A stretch of 64,000 bases of DNA from MB1-2 sp046566065. Its GTDB lineage: Bacteria > Actinomycetota > CADDZG01 > WHSQ01. The stretch is from positions 19,331 to 83,330 of the forward strand of contig JBKHXK010000007.1 of NCBI GenBank assembly GCA_046566065.1, read 5' to 3'. Each line of letters opens with the position of its first letter. The first letter of the stretch is position 1. Below are positions 10,217 through 18,401 of this stretch, one piece after another. Under the pieces are notes generated by a model. It saw only the letters and a program-made list of their open reading frames with translations, had not been told where the DNA came from and ran no database searches. The translations under genes and the position numbers were made by a program.

Positions 10217-10252
10217 GTCAGCTTCTCCTCCTCGAGAGGCTTGGATGTGTCT

Positions 10253-10963
10253 CTAGTTAGGCGAGAGAACCCCGCCGTCGAACAGCCCGGAAGCGATCAG
10301 TGATCTGGGATCCGCCCACGTCAACCTTCGATCGAAGGTCTCGGCTAGATGCTTCGCCGCGAGGGCACCGACGTCCTTCACGTCATGAAGGACACCGGTC
10401 TCGTTGGCCACCGAGGTGACCCACCGGTCCTGGATGCCACAGGGAACGATGCCCTTGAACATGCTGAGGTCGGTCGTGACGTTGAAGGCGAAACCATGCA
10501 TCGTGATGCCGCGCGTGATCTTGACGCCGATCGCGCCGATCTTGTTGCTGCCCACCCAGACCCCGGTGTGCTCGGGATCGCGATGAGCCTCTACGTCCAG
10601 GTCGGCCGCTGTCTTGATGACGACGTCTTCCAGCATCCGCAGGTACCTCAGCACGTCGTAGCGCTCGCCGAGCTGAAGGATCGGGTAGCCGACCAACTGC
10701 CCGGGGCCGTGATACGTCGCGCGGCCCCCTCGGTCGACGTTGTAGAGGCCGATGCCCTGCGCGGCCATCTCCGCCTCGCCGTAGACCAGATCGGTGCCGT
10801 CGGCGCGCCGACCCAACGTGTACGTCGGTGGATGCTCGAGCAACATCAACGAGTCGTTGCGCTCGCCCTCGAGCCGGGCCAGGAACAGCTCCTTCTGCCA
10901 CGCCCAAGCAGCCGGGTAATCGACCCGGCCGAACCACGAGGCGGTGAGAGAAGGGCTAGCCAT
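10253..10963 (-). CDS. lipB: Octanoyltransferase
   Basis: 236-residue lipoyl(octanoyl) transferase that moves octanoate from acyl carrier protein to lipoyl domains, the step before LipA. It has the family segment RGGRATYHGPGQLVGYPI, the lysine in GSNKIGAIGVKI and the active-site cysteine in GIVPCGIQDR. The ATG directly abuts the E2 stop codon, so translation is probably coupled. Position between the E2 and E1 genes matches its job of charging E2. Confidence 0.97.
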   Translation of the reverse strand: MASPSLTASWFGRVDYPAAWAWQKELFLARLEGERNDSLMLLEHPPTYTLGRRADGTDLVYGEAEMAAQGIGLYNVDRGGRATYHGPGQLVGYPILQLGERYDVLRYLRMLEDVVIKTAADLDVEAHRDPEHTGVWVGSNKIGAIGVKITRGITMHGFAFNVTTDLSMFKGIVPCGIQDRWVTSVANETGVLHDVKDVGALAAKHLAETFDRRLTWADPRSLIASGLFDGGVLSPN

Positions 10964-12466
10964 CTACGCGAAGTGAGAGAGATCGGCGGAGAAGTCGGTC
11001 GTCTCGATGCGCTCGCGCAAGCGGGCGAGGAACTTGGCGGCCTCGGCGCCGTCGATCGTGCGGTGATCCCAGGACATCGACAGGAAGCCCATGTTGCGGA
11101 TGCCGATCGAGTCGTCTTCCGTCACGACCACGCGCTTCTGGATCGCTTCGAATCCGAGGATGCCGGTCTGGCCCCTCGGGATGATCGGAACCGAGATGAT
11201 CGAACCGAACGGGCCGGGGTTCGTGATCGTGAACGTGCCGCCGGTCAGGTCGTCGGGCGACAGCTTCTTCGAGCGGGCTCGCGTCGCTACGTCGTTCACC
11301 GCTCGGGCCAGACCTACGAGGTTCTTCTCGTCCGCGCCCTTGATCACGGGAACGATCAAGCCGCCACCTTCCAGGGCGACCGCGATCCCTAGGTTGACGT
11401 AGCGCTTCACGAGGTTCGCCTGGTTCTCCTCGTCGAACGAGGAGTTCACCTCGGGCATCTCCATCAAGGTGTCGCACATGACCTTGCAGAGGAACGGCAT
11501 GTAGGTCAGCGAGAAGCCCTCACGCTGTTTGAAGTTGTCCTTCACCTCGGCCCGCAGCTTCGCGATGTTCGTCCAGTCGGCCTCGACCGCGTTCCACGCC
11601 CGAGCGGTCTCGCGCGAGGCGGCAACCATGTGCTCGGCGGTACGCCTGCGGATGTTCGTCCAGGGCACGAGCTCCTCCCGGCCCCCCACGGAAGCCGCGG
11701 GAGCGGCCGCTGGCTGCTGCTCGGGCTGGCGCTGAGGCTCGGCTTCCGGAGCGGGCTCGGCCGACGCCGCCGGACTAGCGGCGGGACGTGCCTTGCGTTC
11801 CTCCACGAAGCGGAGGACGTCCTGCTTGCGGATGCGGCCCCCGGTGCCGGTGCCTTCGATCTCGCCCAGGTCGACGGAGTTCTCGTCCGCCAACCTGCGA
11901 ACGAGCGGTGAGATGATCCCTCGCTTCGAGGTGTCGCCGGGCTTGCCGGTGCCACCCGGAGGCGGCGGTGGCGGCGTCTCCTGCGCGCCCTTCTGCTGCG
12001 ACGCGTCGCCTTGCTGCTGGGCTTGTCCGTTAGAGCCGGACGACTTCTGGTCGGCCGCGGGGGCCTCGGACTCGCTGCCGTCGGATTCCTGGGAAGCGTC
12101 CATGTCCTGGAGCTTCTCGTCGTCTGCGGGGGCCGCCTGGGCCTGGGCCTCGGACTGCTGCTCGGTTTCGGGCTGCTTCTCCTCGGCTTGGGCCTCCTGC
12201 TCGCCGCCGGCATCTCCCCCGGCTTCGCCGTCCTCGCCGATGATGGCCAAGGGCGTCCCCACCTTCACGGTGTCGCCCTCCTGGACGAGGATCTTCTGGA
12301 GGGTTCCGGCGGCCGAAGAGGGAACCTCGGAGTCGACCTTGTCGGTCGAGATCTCTACGAGCAGGTCGTCTTGCTCGACCTTGTCACCCTCTTGTTTAAG
12401 CCACTTCGTGATCGTGCCCTCGACGACGGTTTCGCCGAGTTGCGGCATCTTGATCTCGGTCCCCAT
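10964..12466 (-). CDS. Dihydrolipoamide acyltransferase (E2) of a 2-oxoacid dehydrogenase
   Basis: 500 residues: one lipoyl domain (about 1-78, lipoyl lysine K43 in EISTDKVDSEV), a long Glu/Gln/Ala/Pro-rich flexible linker, a peripheral-subunit-binding domain (about 185-220, beginning ISPLVRRLADE), a second Ala/Pro linker and the catalytic acyltransferase domain (about 265-500) with H468 and D472 in SWDHRTIDGA. It forms the core that passes acyl groups from E1 to CoA. The single lipoyl domain fits branched-chain or succinyl types as well as pyruvate. It heads the run E2-lipB-E1alpha-E1beta-lipA. Confidence 0.94.
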   Translation of the reverse strand: MGTEIKMPQLGETVVEGTITKWLKQEGDKVEQDDLLVEISTDKVDSEVPSSAAGTLQKILVQEGDTVKVGTPLAIIGEDGEAGGDAGGEQEAQAEEKQPETEQQSEAQAQAAPADDEKLQDMDASQESDGSESEAPAADQKSSGSNGQAQQQGDASQQKGAQETPPPPPPGGTGKPGDTSKRGIISPLVRRLADENSVDLGEIEGTGTGGRIRKQDVLRFVEERKARPAASPAASAEPAPEAEPQRQPEQQPAAAPAASVGGREELVPWTNIRRRTAEHMVAASRETARAWNAVEADWTNIAKLRAEVKDNFKQREGFSLTYMPFLCKVMCDTLMEMPEVNSSFDEENQANLVKRYVNLGIAVALEGGGLIVPVIKGADEKNLVGLARAVNDVATRARSKKLSPDDLTGGTFTITNPGPFGSIISVPIIPRGQTGILGFEAIQKRVVVTEDDSIGIRNMGFLSMSWDHRTIDGAEAAKFLARLRERIETTDFSADLSHFA

Positions 12467-12590
12467 CGACTTAAGACCCCCTTGTCCCGGTCGGAAGATT
12501 TGAAAGGAAAAGCGAGCCCCCAGAGTACCCGCGACCGCCCGAACCGAAGCCGGTCGGGCGCGTATGAAGGCCGGGCCAGGATCCGCACGG

Positions 12591-12641
12591 CTTTCTCTTC
12601 CACAGCGCTTTCGCTCAGCGAAACTCCCGTGCCAGAGAAAG
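12591..12641 (-). repeat. Structured intergenic repeat, second family, copy A
   Basis: In the 205-nt gap between the small membrane gene and E2. Ends pair (CTTTCTCT/AGAGAAAG), with an inner hairpin TTTCGCT-C-AGCGAAA. It matches copy B at 12937-12985 along its length, including the core TTCGCTCAGCG and the flank GAAAGGCCG. Both copies lie downstream of a minus-strand stop codon in the same orientation. No coding content is seen in the rest of the gap. Confidence 0.65.
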
Positions 12642-12671
12642 GCCGGGGCTCATAGCTTCGGAGAGAGCGCC

Positions 12672-12902
12672 CTAGAGCGGCGGCTGGCCCCGGCGACCGA
12701 CGAAGCGGATGTACCGGCCCGGCGAGGCCCCCAACCGGATCGCTGCGATGAAGTAGGTGGCGTAGATCAGCGCGGTTGCGCCCAGTAGCCAGAGATTCAC
12801 CCCGCCTCCCCGAGCGAGGTCGGCCACCACGGCGATGCTGATCCCGATCAGGCCAACGAGAACTACGTCCAGGAAGGCGTTCCCGAGCCTGCTGTCCTTC
12901 AT
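12672..12902 (-). CDS. Small two-helix membrane protein, unknown function
   Basis: 76 residues with two hydrophobic segments (about 9-27 and 37-54) and a basic C-terminal tail (RYIRFVGRRGQ). No family was recognised. The ATG lies 6 nt after TAGGGT, fitting a leaderless transcript. It sits between lpd and E2, flanked on both sides by copies of the same structured repeat, so it may be a later insertion in the cluster. A real gene is likely from its start signal and codon bias. Confidence 0.6.
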   Translation of the reverse strand: MKDSRLGNAFLDVVLVGLIGISIAVVADLARGGGVNLWLLGATALIYATYFIAAIRLGASPGRYIRFVGRRGQPPL

Positions 12903-12908
12903 CCTCGG

Positions 12909-12914
12909 ACCCTA
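12909..12914 (-). promoter_or_regulatory. Putative leaderless -10 box for the small membrane gene
   Basis: TAGGGT on the minus strand, 6 nt before the ATG at 12902; no ribosome site between. Confidence 0.45.
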
Positions 12915-12936
12915 CAGACCGGGCCGAGGCCCGGCG

Positions 12937-12985
12937 TTCTTTTCCATGGGAAGTTCGCTCAGCGGTGCTCCCATAGCAAAGAAAG
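12937..12985 (-). repeat. Structured intergenic repeat, second family, copy B
   Basis: Lies between the lpd stop and the small membrane gene. Outer arms TTCTTT/AAAGAA, a middle stem ATGGGA/TCCCAT and an inner CGCT/AGCG loop give a clean nested hairpin. Sequence resembles copy A at 12591-12641. A role as terminator or processed RNA hairpin is inference. Confidence 0.65.
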
Positions 12986-13024
12986 GCCGAGGGTCCTCCG
13001 TAGAGGGCGGGGCGGGCTCGGCGG

Positions 13025-14446
13025 TTAGCCGTGCAGGGGTTTGCCCGCCAGCTCTAGGAAGGTCTCGCCGATCGCCTCGGACAGGGTCGGGTGCGGGTGC
13101 ATCAGCTCGGCCAGCTCGGAGGGATAGGCCTCCCAGGATGTGACCAACTGAGCCTCGGTGATCAGATCGGAGGCTCGGGGGCCGACGATGTGGACGCCGA
13201 CCACGGCGCCGCCCTTCTCCGCGACCGTCTTCACGAAGCCCTGCCCGCCGCCGAGCATGAGGGCCCGGGCGTTCGCCGAGAACGGGTAGCGCTTGGTCTC
13301 GACCTCCATCCCGAGCTCCTTGGCGCGGGCCTCCGTCAAACCGACCGCCGCGACCTCTGGCTGGCAGTAGATGACGTGCGGGATGTTGCGGTAGTCGACC
13401 GGCGTCGGGTCTTCCCCTGCGAGCCGTTCGGCGACCTTCTGGCCCTCGGCGAACGCGGTGTGGGCGAGCTGGGGATGGGGTGAGTCCGAGTCGGTGACGT
13501 GGATCGCATCGCCGATCGCGTAGACCCCTTCGACGCTGGTTCGGAACGACGAGTCGACGGTGATGTAGCCGCGGTCGGTGGCGACGCCGACCTCTTCGAG
13601 GCCGATGCCGTCGGTGCGAGCAGCGCGGCCGATCGCGACGAACATCCTGTCGGCGGTGAGGGTCTCGGTTGCGCCCTCCTTCTCTATCTCGACCTTTACG
13701 CCGGAGTCTGTTGTCTCGGCCCCGCTTACCGACACGCCCAGGTGGAACTTGATGCCTCGGCGCTGTAGCAGCTTGTGCAGGGCTTCTGAGATGTCGTCGT
13801 CCTCGGCAGGGGCGATCTTCGGCAGCATCTCGACGACCTGAACCTCGGCCCCCAAGGAGCGATAGACGCTCGCGAACTCCAAGCCGATGTAGTTGCCGCC
13901 GACGATCACGACGGAGGAGGGGATGTCGGTCGCGTTCAGCGCGTGATTGGAGTTGTGGACACGGTCGCCGTCGGCCTTGATGAACGGGAGGTCCCGCGGG
14001 TAGGAGCCGGTAGCGAGGATCACGCCCTTGTTCGCGGTGAGCGACCTCTCGCCGTCGGCGGTCTTCACGACGACCGTGCGAGCGTCGCTCAGGCGGCCCT
14101 CACCCTCGACGAGCTCGACCTTGGCCCGCTTCACGAGCCCCGACAGGCCCTTGTACATGCGTCCGACCACCGACGCCTTGAAGTCGAGCACCTTGCCCCA
14201 GTCCACCTGCGGCTCCTGAGTGATGATCCCGAACTCGCCCGACGACTTGATCTCGTCTACGAGGTCGGCGGCGTGCAACAGCGCCTTGGTGGGGATGCAG
14301 CCGCGGTGAAGGCAGGTGCCGCCTACCTTGTCCTTCTCGACCATGGCGACGGACAGGCCGAGCTTCGTGGCCCGGAAGGCCGCCGAGTAGCCCCCGTTGC
14401 CGCCGCCGAGGATGACTACATCGAAGCTGTCGGAACCTTCCGCCAC
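13025..14446 (-). CDS. lpdA: Dihydrolipoyl dehydrogenase (E3)
   Basis: 473-residue FAD/NAD flavoenzyme that reoxidises dihydrolipoamide. FAD motif GGGNGG at about 14-19, redox-active disulfide C45/C50 in GGTCLHRGCIP, second dinucleotide motif GGNYIGLE, the GDAIHV FAD segment and the C-terminal catalytic HPHPTLSE. The start is a GTG behind AGGAGG with 7-nt spacing; the longer in-frame extension lacks a ribosome site. It completes the E1-E2-E3 set of the cluster. Confidence 0.97.
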   Translation of the reverse strand: MAEGSDSFDVVILGGGNGGYSAAFRATKLGLSVAMVEKDKVGGTCLHRGCIPTKALLHAADLVDEIKSSGEFGIITQEPQVDWGKVLDFKASVVGRMYKGLSGLVKRAKVELVEGEGRLSDARTVVVKTADGERSLTANKGVILATGSYPRDLPFIKADGDRVHNSNHALNATDIPSSVVIVGGNYIGLEFASVYRSLGAEVQVVEMLPKIAPAEDDDISEALHKLLQRRGIKFHLGVSVSGAETTDSGVKVEIEKEGATETLTADRMFVAIGRAARTDGIGLEEVGVATDRGYITVDSSFRTSVEGVYAIGDAIHVTDSDSPHPQLAHTAFAEGQKVAERLAGEDPTPVDYRNIPHVIYCQPEVAAVGLTEARAKELGMEVETKRYPFSANARALMLGGGQGFVKTVAEKGGAVVGVHIVGPRASDLITEAQLVTSWEAYPSELAELMHPHPTLSEAIGETFLELAGKPLHG

Positions 14447-14518
14447 CGTGGACCTCCTAGACGTGGATGCGTGTGACCGGCGCTCGCTGTTCGGGCGCCT
14501 GGATCTAAGCCTCGAAGA

Positions 14519-14524
14519 TACACT
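14519..14524 (+). promoter_or_regulatory. Putative leaderless -10 box for the gene at 14532
   Basis: TACACT followed by 7 nt and the ATG at 14532. It favours this start over upstream in-frame codons, which would overlap lpdA. Confidence 0.5.
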
Positions 14525-14531
14525 CGGCCAT

Positions 14532-14798
14532 ATGAAGGGCGACCGGGTCGAGGTCGTCGTCGACATCGGCGACGGGACCAAGACCTACGACATCGTCGCC
14601 AGCAAGGCCGGGCGGCGCGTCGAGGTCTCCAACGTGCGCGGGACCGTCGAGGTCTCCGAGGTCACCCGCACCGGCGTCGTGGTCCGCAGCGGACGGTTCA
14701 TGGCCGCGCGGGTCGTCGCCGTGATCGAGCACCCCGCCGAGGACGAGCGTCAGCCCACGAGCAGGAAGAAGCCCTCCAGCCAGGCCTCGATGCTCTAG
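14532..14798 (+). CDS. Small hypothetical protein, beta-rich
   Basis: 88 residues, no family recognised. The first 65 residues look like alternating beta strands rich in Val with charged partners (KGDRVEVVVDIGDGTKTYD), followed by a basic, probably disordered tail. Nearly all third codon positions are G or C, as in true genes here, and a TACACT box sits 7 nt upstream. It is divergent from lpdA and overlaps the zinc-ribbon gene by 4 nt at the 3' end. Function unknown. Confidence 0.6.
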   Translation: MKGDRVEVVVDIGDGTKTYDIVASKAGRRVEVSNVRGTVEVSEVTRTGVVVRSGRFMAARVVAVIEHPAEDERQPTSRKKPSSQASML

Positions 14799-15052
14799 GG
14801 AGCAGAGGGCCGCGGAGCTCCACAGTGCTTGCAGTAGGGAGCGTTCGGCGAGATCACCCCGTCACACGAGTCGCAGCGAGCCGGTCCGACCGCGCCCCTC
14901 TCCGACCGCTTGACCGCCGCGATCGCGACGGCTCCGGTCACTGCGATGAGTGCCAGGATCGTGACGCTGGTCGTGTCGAACCCCTGACGGACGCCGAGGG
15001 CGAGAGCGAGCAGCAGCCCGGCCCCCACTATCAGCAACGTCAGTGCTTTCAC
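14795..15052 (-). CDS. Membrane protein with C-terminal zinc ribbon
   Basis: 85 residues: two probable membrane helices (about 3-21 and 27-46), then a zinc ribbon with CDSC and CKHC pairs. Such small ribbon-tailed membrane proteins are common but uncharacterised. The GTG start overlaps the stop of the alpha/beta hydrolase upstream, so it is co-translated with it. The 3' end overlaps the plus-strand gene at 14532-14798. Confidence 0.65.
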   Translation of the reverse strand: MKALTLLIVGAGLLLALALGVRQGFDTTSVTILALIAVTGAVAIAAVKRSERGAVGPARCDSCDGVISPNAPYCKHCGAPRPSAP

Positions 15053-15804
15053 GAGAGCCTCTTGCCCACCCAGTCGTAGAGCAACTCGGTCGCGGCCCGC
15101 TCGCGTCTGAGCACGTGCGGGGCGCCCTCGAGTATGACCAGCTCTGCCTGCGGCGCTCTCGCGGCGATGTCATGCGCGTGGCTCACCGGCACCACGTCGT
15201 CGGCCGAACCGTGGAGGATCAGGGTGGGCACGTCTACCCCGGCGATCGCAGTGGTGGTGGTCACGGCGTCGAACTCGGCCGCCCACGAGGTCGGGTCCTC
15301 GGCCACCTCGGGCGCGACCGCCATCCCCGCCTCTTCCGTGATCCGTCGCAGTCCTGCGAGCCCATCCCCGGCGAACGACACCCAGGCGGCGGGAGCGCCG
15401 AGAAGTGCAAGGGCGTCCACAGGCGCCCCGCGGCTCACGGCCACGGCCGAGACGCAACCGCCGGCCGAAGATCCGATCAGCCCGAGCCGCAACCCAGCTG
15501 CCTCCGGAAGCTCGCGAGCCGCCTTGACGGTGGCCAGAGCGTCGCGCACCCAGCCCTCGATCGAGAAGTAACCGCCCGAGCCGCGCACGGCGCGCATGTC
15601 GACCCACGCCGTGAGCCATCCCCGTTCGGCCCACTCCTCGGCCCACCCCGGGTAACCGGTGTCGTCCGGCGGCGGCGGGTTGACCGACGGGAGCCCGTGC
15701 AGGAGCACGACCGCGCCCCGCGGACGTTGTGGCACGACGACACCGGCCACGAGAGCGATCCCATCTGAGGTGACCTCGAGCGGTCGCCTGGTGATGCTCA
15801 TCAC
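15049..15804 (-). CDS. Alpha/beta hydrolase
   Basis: 251-residue serine hydrolase. Oxyanion segment LLHGLPS, nucleophile elbow GSSAGG, acid in GSADDVVP and histidine in EGAPHVLR form a full catalytic set. An acyl-peptidase or dienelactone-hydrolase-like fold is likely; substrate unknown. The GTG start overlaps the cupredoxin stop (GTGA), an ATG one codon later being the alternative. It is translationally coupled to the cupredoxin lipoprotein, though a functional link is not obvious. Confidence 0.85.
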   Translation of the reverse strand: MMSITRRPLEVTSDGIALVAGVVVPQRPRGAVVLLHGLPSVNPPPPDDTGYPGWAEEWAERGWLTAWVDMRAVRGSGGYFSIEGWVRDALATVKAARELPEAAGLRLGLIGSSAGGCVSAVAVSRGAPVDALALLGAPAAWVSFAGDGLAGLRRITEEAGMAVAPEVAEDPTSWAAEFDAVTTTTAIAGVDVPTLILHGSADDVVPVSHAHDIAARAPQAELVILEGAPHVLRRERAATELLYDWVGKRLS

Positions 15805-16193
15805 TCGACCACTATCCGGCCAACCATGCCGGCCTCTTCGTGCGGGATGCAGAAATAGCGATAGGTGCCCGGCTCGGTCAAAGCCAGCTCGAACGAGTCG
15901 CCAGCTTTCACGAGGGTCTGGGTGATGTTGTCGCGCGCTTCGGATTCGGTCGCGAAGCCGCCGCTCGAGAAGTATTCCGCTCCCTCCGGGAAGCCGTCGG
16001 AGTAAGCGGTCACCGAATGAGCTTCGCCCGATGTGTTGGTGAAGACGATCTCGTCTCCTGCGGAGATCGTTATCTCCCCCGGGGTGAATCGCTGGCCACT
16101 GGTCATCTCGACCGTCGGCGCTGCGTCTCCGGAGCAGGCACCGAGGGCAGCGGCGGCCGCGATGGCAAGAACGAGGCTCTTGGCCGGGTACAT
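15801..16193 (-). CDS. Cupredoxin (plastocyanin-like) lipoprotein
   Basis: 130 residues. Lipobox LGAC with Cys20, then a cupredoxin domain. Type-1 copper ligands are all visible: H59 (EAHSV), C115, H118 and M123 (YFCIPHEEAGM). It is an extracytoplasmic, lipid-anchored electron carrier. It follows the ZIP and multicopper oxidase genes and appears to have its own leaderless promoter whose -10 box contains the ZIP stop codon. Electron exchange with the multicopper oxidase is plausible but inferred. Confidence 0.9.
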   Translation of the reverse strand: MYPAKSLVLAIAAAAALGACSGDAAPTVEMTSGQRFTPGEITISAGDEIVFTNTSGEAHSVTAYSDGFPEGAEYFSSGGFATESEARDNITQTLVKAGDSFELALTEPGTYRYFCIPHEEAGMVGRIVVE

Positions 16194-16200
16194 GTGCGAA

Positions 16201-16206
16201 AAGCTA
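16201..16206 (-). promoter_or_regulatory. Putative leaderless -10 box for the cupredoxin gene
   Basis: TAGCTT, 7 nt before the ATG at 16193. Its first three bases are the stop codon of the ZIP gene. Confidence 0.45.
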
Positions 16207-17382
16207 CGCGGTCAGAAGGCCGGTCGCGTACATCACGACGAGGCCTGCAATGAAGCCGGCTGCCCCCACGGGCGCACCGAGTCGGTGTTCGGCAGGCAGC
16301 GTCGAGGCCACGGCCCACACGACCTGAGCGATCGCACCGGCGGCGATGCCGAACGCAAGGGCGGCCCACGACGGAGAGAACGCGTATCCACCCATCCAGG
16401 CCCCGAAGATGGTCGGTACCCCGGCCAGAGCGCCGAGACCTACGAAGTGAGCGAAGCGTGGGCGAGTGCGCTCGGCCCCCAGCGGGGAGACGATCGCGAG
16501 CCCCTCGGTGGTGTTGTGGAGCATGAATCCGAGGATTAGGAACGTTCCGAGCGCCACCTCACCAGCAGCCAGAGCGGCGCCGACGGCGAGGCCTTCCCCG
16601 AGGTTGTGCAGACCGATCCCCGCGGCGATCAGATAGGCGAGCCTCAACCCGGCAAGCCTCTTGGCCCCCTTCGCTCGCGACAACCCGTGTCCCAACGCGA
16701 TGAGAGCCGCGAACGACCCGAGGGCCCCGATGCCGAAGAGGCCCAAGCCATCCAAGGCCGCGCCGGTCTCGGCAGCGAGCTCGAGGCCCTCGGCAACAGT
16801 GTCGATCAGGAGGAACGCCAGCAGCCCGACGGTGAAGGCAAGGAAGAAGGCGACCCACGCGGGGGAAGCACGCCGCAGGGACGGGAACCACAGCAGCCCG
16901 ACCGCCACCGGGATGACCCCGATGTAGAGGCCGAGGAGGGCGTAGGTCAGCAACGTGCGGGAGTCGACCTCGGGCGTGAGCGCGACGGCCTCGATCTCGT
17001 GCTCGATCGTGAGCCCCGTCGAGGTGAGCAGGGCGATGTTCAGCGGGAGCCCCGGCTCCCACGGGTAGGGGATATCGAGCGTCGCCGACTCCAAGCGTCC
17101 GAGCGTCGGGTCGGAGATCTCGAAGGGGCGATAGGCGTCGTCGACGAGCACCTGCGCGATCGTCACCGGGTCGGGACCGTCGTTGCGCAGATGCAGCTCG
17201 ATCGATCCCTCGTGTACGACGGTTCGCTCGATCGCGATGGCCTCCGCCGGAGGGACCTCGCGCAGCTCGCCGATCGGGTCGAGAGCGAGGAACGCGGCCA
17301 CGAGCGCCGCGATGAAGAACAGAGGCGCGACCGCCGCGACCCAACTCGGCAGACGCGGAGCTCGCTCGGTTGCCTGTGCCAT
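16204..17382 (-). CDS. ZIP-family divalent metal permease with extracytoplasmic domain
   Basis: 392 residues. One N-terminal membrane segment (about 15-35), then a soluble beta-rich region of roughly 100 residues before the transporter helices (about 140-390). The metal-path motifs HNLGEG and HNTTEG on successive helices are the ZIP signature, so import of Zn, Mn or Fe is likely. The ATG overlaps the oxidase stop as TGATG. The lumenal-type domain between helix 1 and the rest is unusual. Genetic linkage to a DtxR-family regulator supports metal-controlled expression. Confidence 0.85.
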   Translation of the reverse strand: MAQATERAPRLPSWVAAVAPLFFIAALVAAFLALDPIGELREVPPAEAIAIERTVVHEGSIELHLRNDGPDPVTIAQVLVDDAYRPFEISDPTLGRLESATLDIPYPWEPGLPLNIALLTSTGLTIEHEIEAVALTPEVDSRTLLTYALLGLYIGVIPVAVGLLWFPSLRRASPAWVAFFLAFTVGLLAFLLIDTVAEGLELAAETGAALDGLGLFGIGALGSFAALIALGHGLSRAKGAKRLAGLRLAYLIAAGIGLHNLGEGLAVGAALAAGEVALGTFLILGFMLHNTTEGLAIVSPLGAERTRPRFAHFVGLGALAGVPTIFGAWMGGYAFSPSWAALAFGIAAGAIAQVVWAVASTLPAEHRLGAPVGAAGFIAGLVVMYATGLLTA

Positions 17383-18401
17383 CAACTCACCTCGAACGCG
17401 CTCATCCAACCGAGCTCTACGAACTCGGACTGATGCGCGTGGAACATGAAGTGACCGGGCTGGTCGTAGGTGAACTCGATCATGTGCCGCTCGGCCTGAC
17501 CCATCGAGATGATGTCGGTGAACTCGTCAGGAACCAGCGACGTCCCCGTTCGATAGAGGTGGAAGAAGTTCGCGTGGAGATGTATCGAGTTCAACGGGTC
17601 GAACTCGGTCACGTTGATGACGTGAGCTCTCTGCAGACGTCCCTTCTCGATCTGGATCGGCCGGTTCGCGTAGGCGAACGCAACTGTATTGACAGCGTAG
17701 ATCTCGTTCTCTTTGTCGAAGTTCGTGTCGAAGGCGTTCATCACCAACACCATCTCGTTCGCGTTCGGCCGGCCCTTCTTCGGGTCGACGATGAACGCGC
17801 CGTAGAGACCGCGGTGGATGTGCACCGGGAGCGGGATCGAATGGCAGTGATACAGGTGGGTCCCGAAGGGCTCGGCGACGAAGTCGTAGACGAACTCCTC
17901 GCCCCCGGCGATCTCGCCCGCTCCGGGAACGCCGTCCATCGCGGCAGAGTGGATCCCGTGAAAGTGGATCGTGTGCCGGTGCTCGGTCGTGTTGATGAAA
18001 CGGATACGGATGCGGTCCCCCTCGGTGCACCTGATGGTGGGACCGGGGACCCGTCCGTTGTAGGTCCAGGCGGGGAAGAAGACGCCCGGCGCGACCTCGA
18101 TCTCCTTGTTGACGGCCACGAACTCGTACTCGCGCACGGTGCGCCCCGAGGCGTCCTTGCTGGTCTCTCCGAAGTCGAAGTCGGTGAGGATCTCGTGCGG
18201 GTCGAACCCGTTGCGAGCGTGGTCGACCTCTCCGACCGGACCGTGACCGTGGATCCCCGAGCCGAAGATGCCGCCATCGTCGTGCGCGTTGTGATCCATC
18301 TGGGCGCGCAGGAGCTCGGGGCCCCCGAGGGTGGCGGCGCCGCCGAGTGCCCCGGCCAGCCCGGCCCTCTTCAAGAAGCCGCGGCGATCTACGCGACCCA
18401 T
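17382..18401 (-). CDS. Two-domain multicopper oxidase, Tat-exported
   Basis: 339 residues. The N-terminus has a twin-arginine signal (DRRGFLKRAG). Domain 1 contains HFHGIHS and YHCHSIPLPVHIH, which supplies both trinuclear and type-1 copper ligands; domain 2 contains HLHANFF and MFHAHQSEF. The type-1 cysteine is only in domain 1, as in the two-domain oxidases with N-terminal blue copper. Probable roles are metal (Mn, Fe, Cu) or small-molecule oxidation outside the cell. It overlaps the regulator upstream by 13 nt and ZIP downstream by 1 nt. Confidence 0.88.
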   Translation of the reverse strand: MGRVDRRGFLKRAGLAGALGGAATLGGPELLRAQMDHNAHDDGGIFGSGIHGHGPVGEVDHARNGFDPHEILTDFDFGETSKDASGRTVREYEFVAVNKEIEVAPGVFFPAWTYNGRVPGPTIRCTEGDRIRIRFINTTEHRHTIHFHGIHSAAMDGVPGAGEIAGGEEFVYDFVAEPFGTHLYHCHSIPLPVHIHRGLYGAFIVDPKKGRPNANEMVLVMNAFDTNFDKENEIYAVNTVAFAYANRPIQIEKGRLQRAHVINVTEFDPLNSIHLHANFFHLYRTGTSLVPDEFTDIISMGQAERHMIEFTYDQPGHFMFHAHQSEFVELGWMSAFEVS

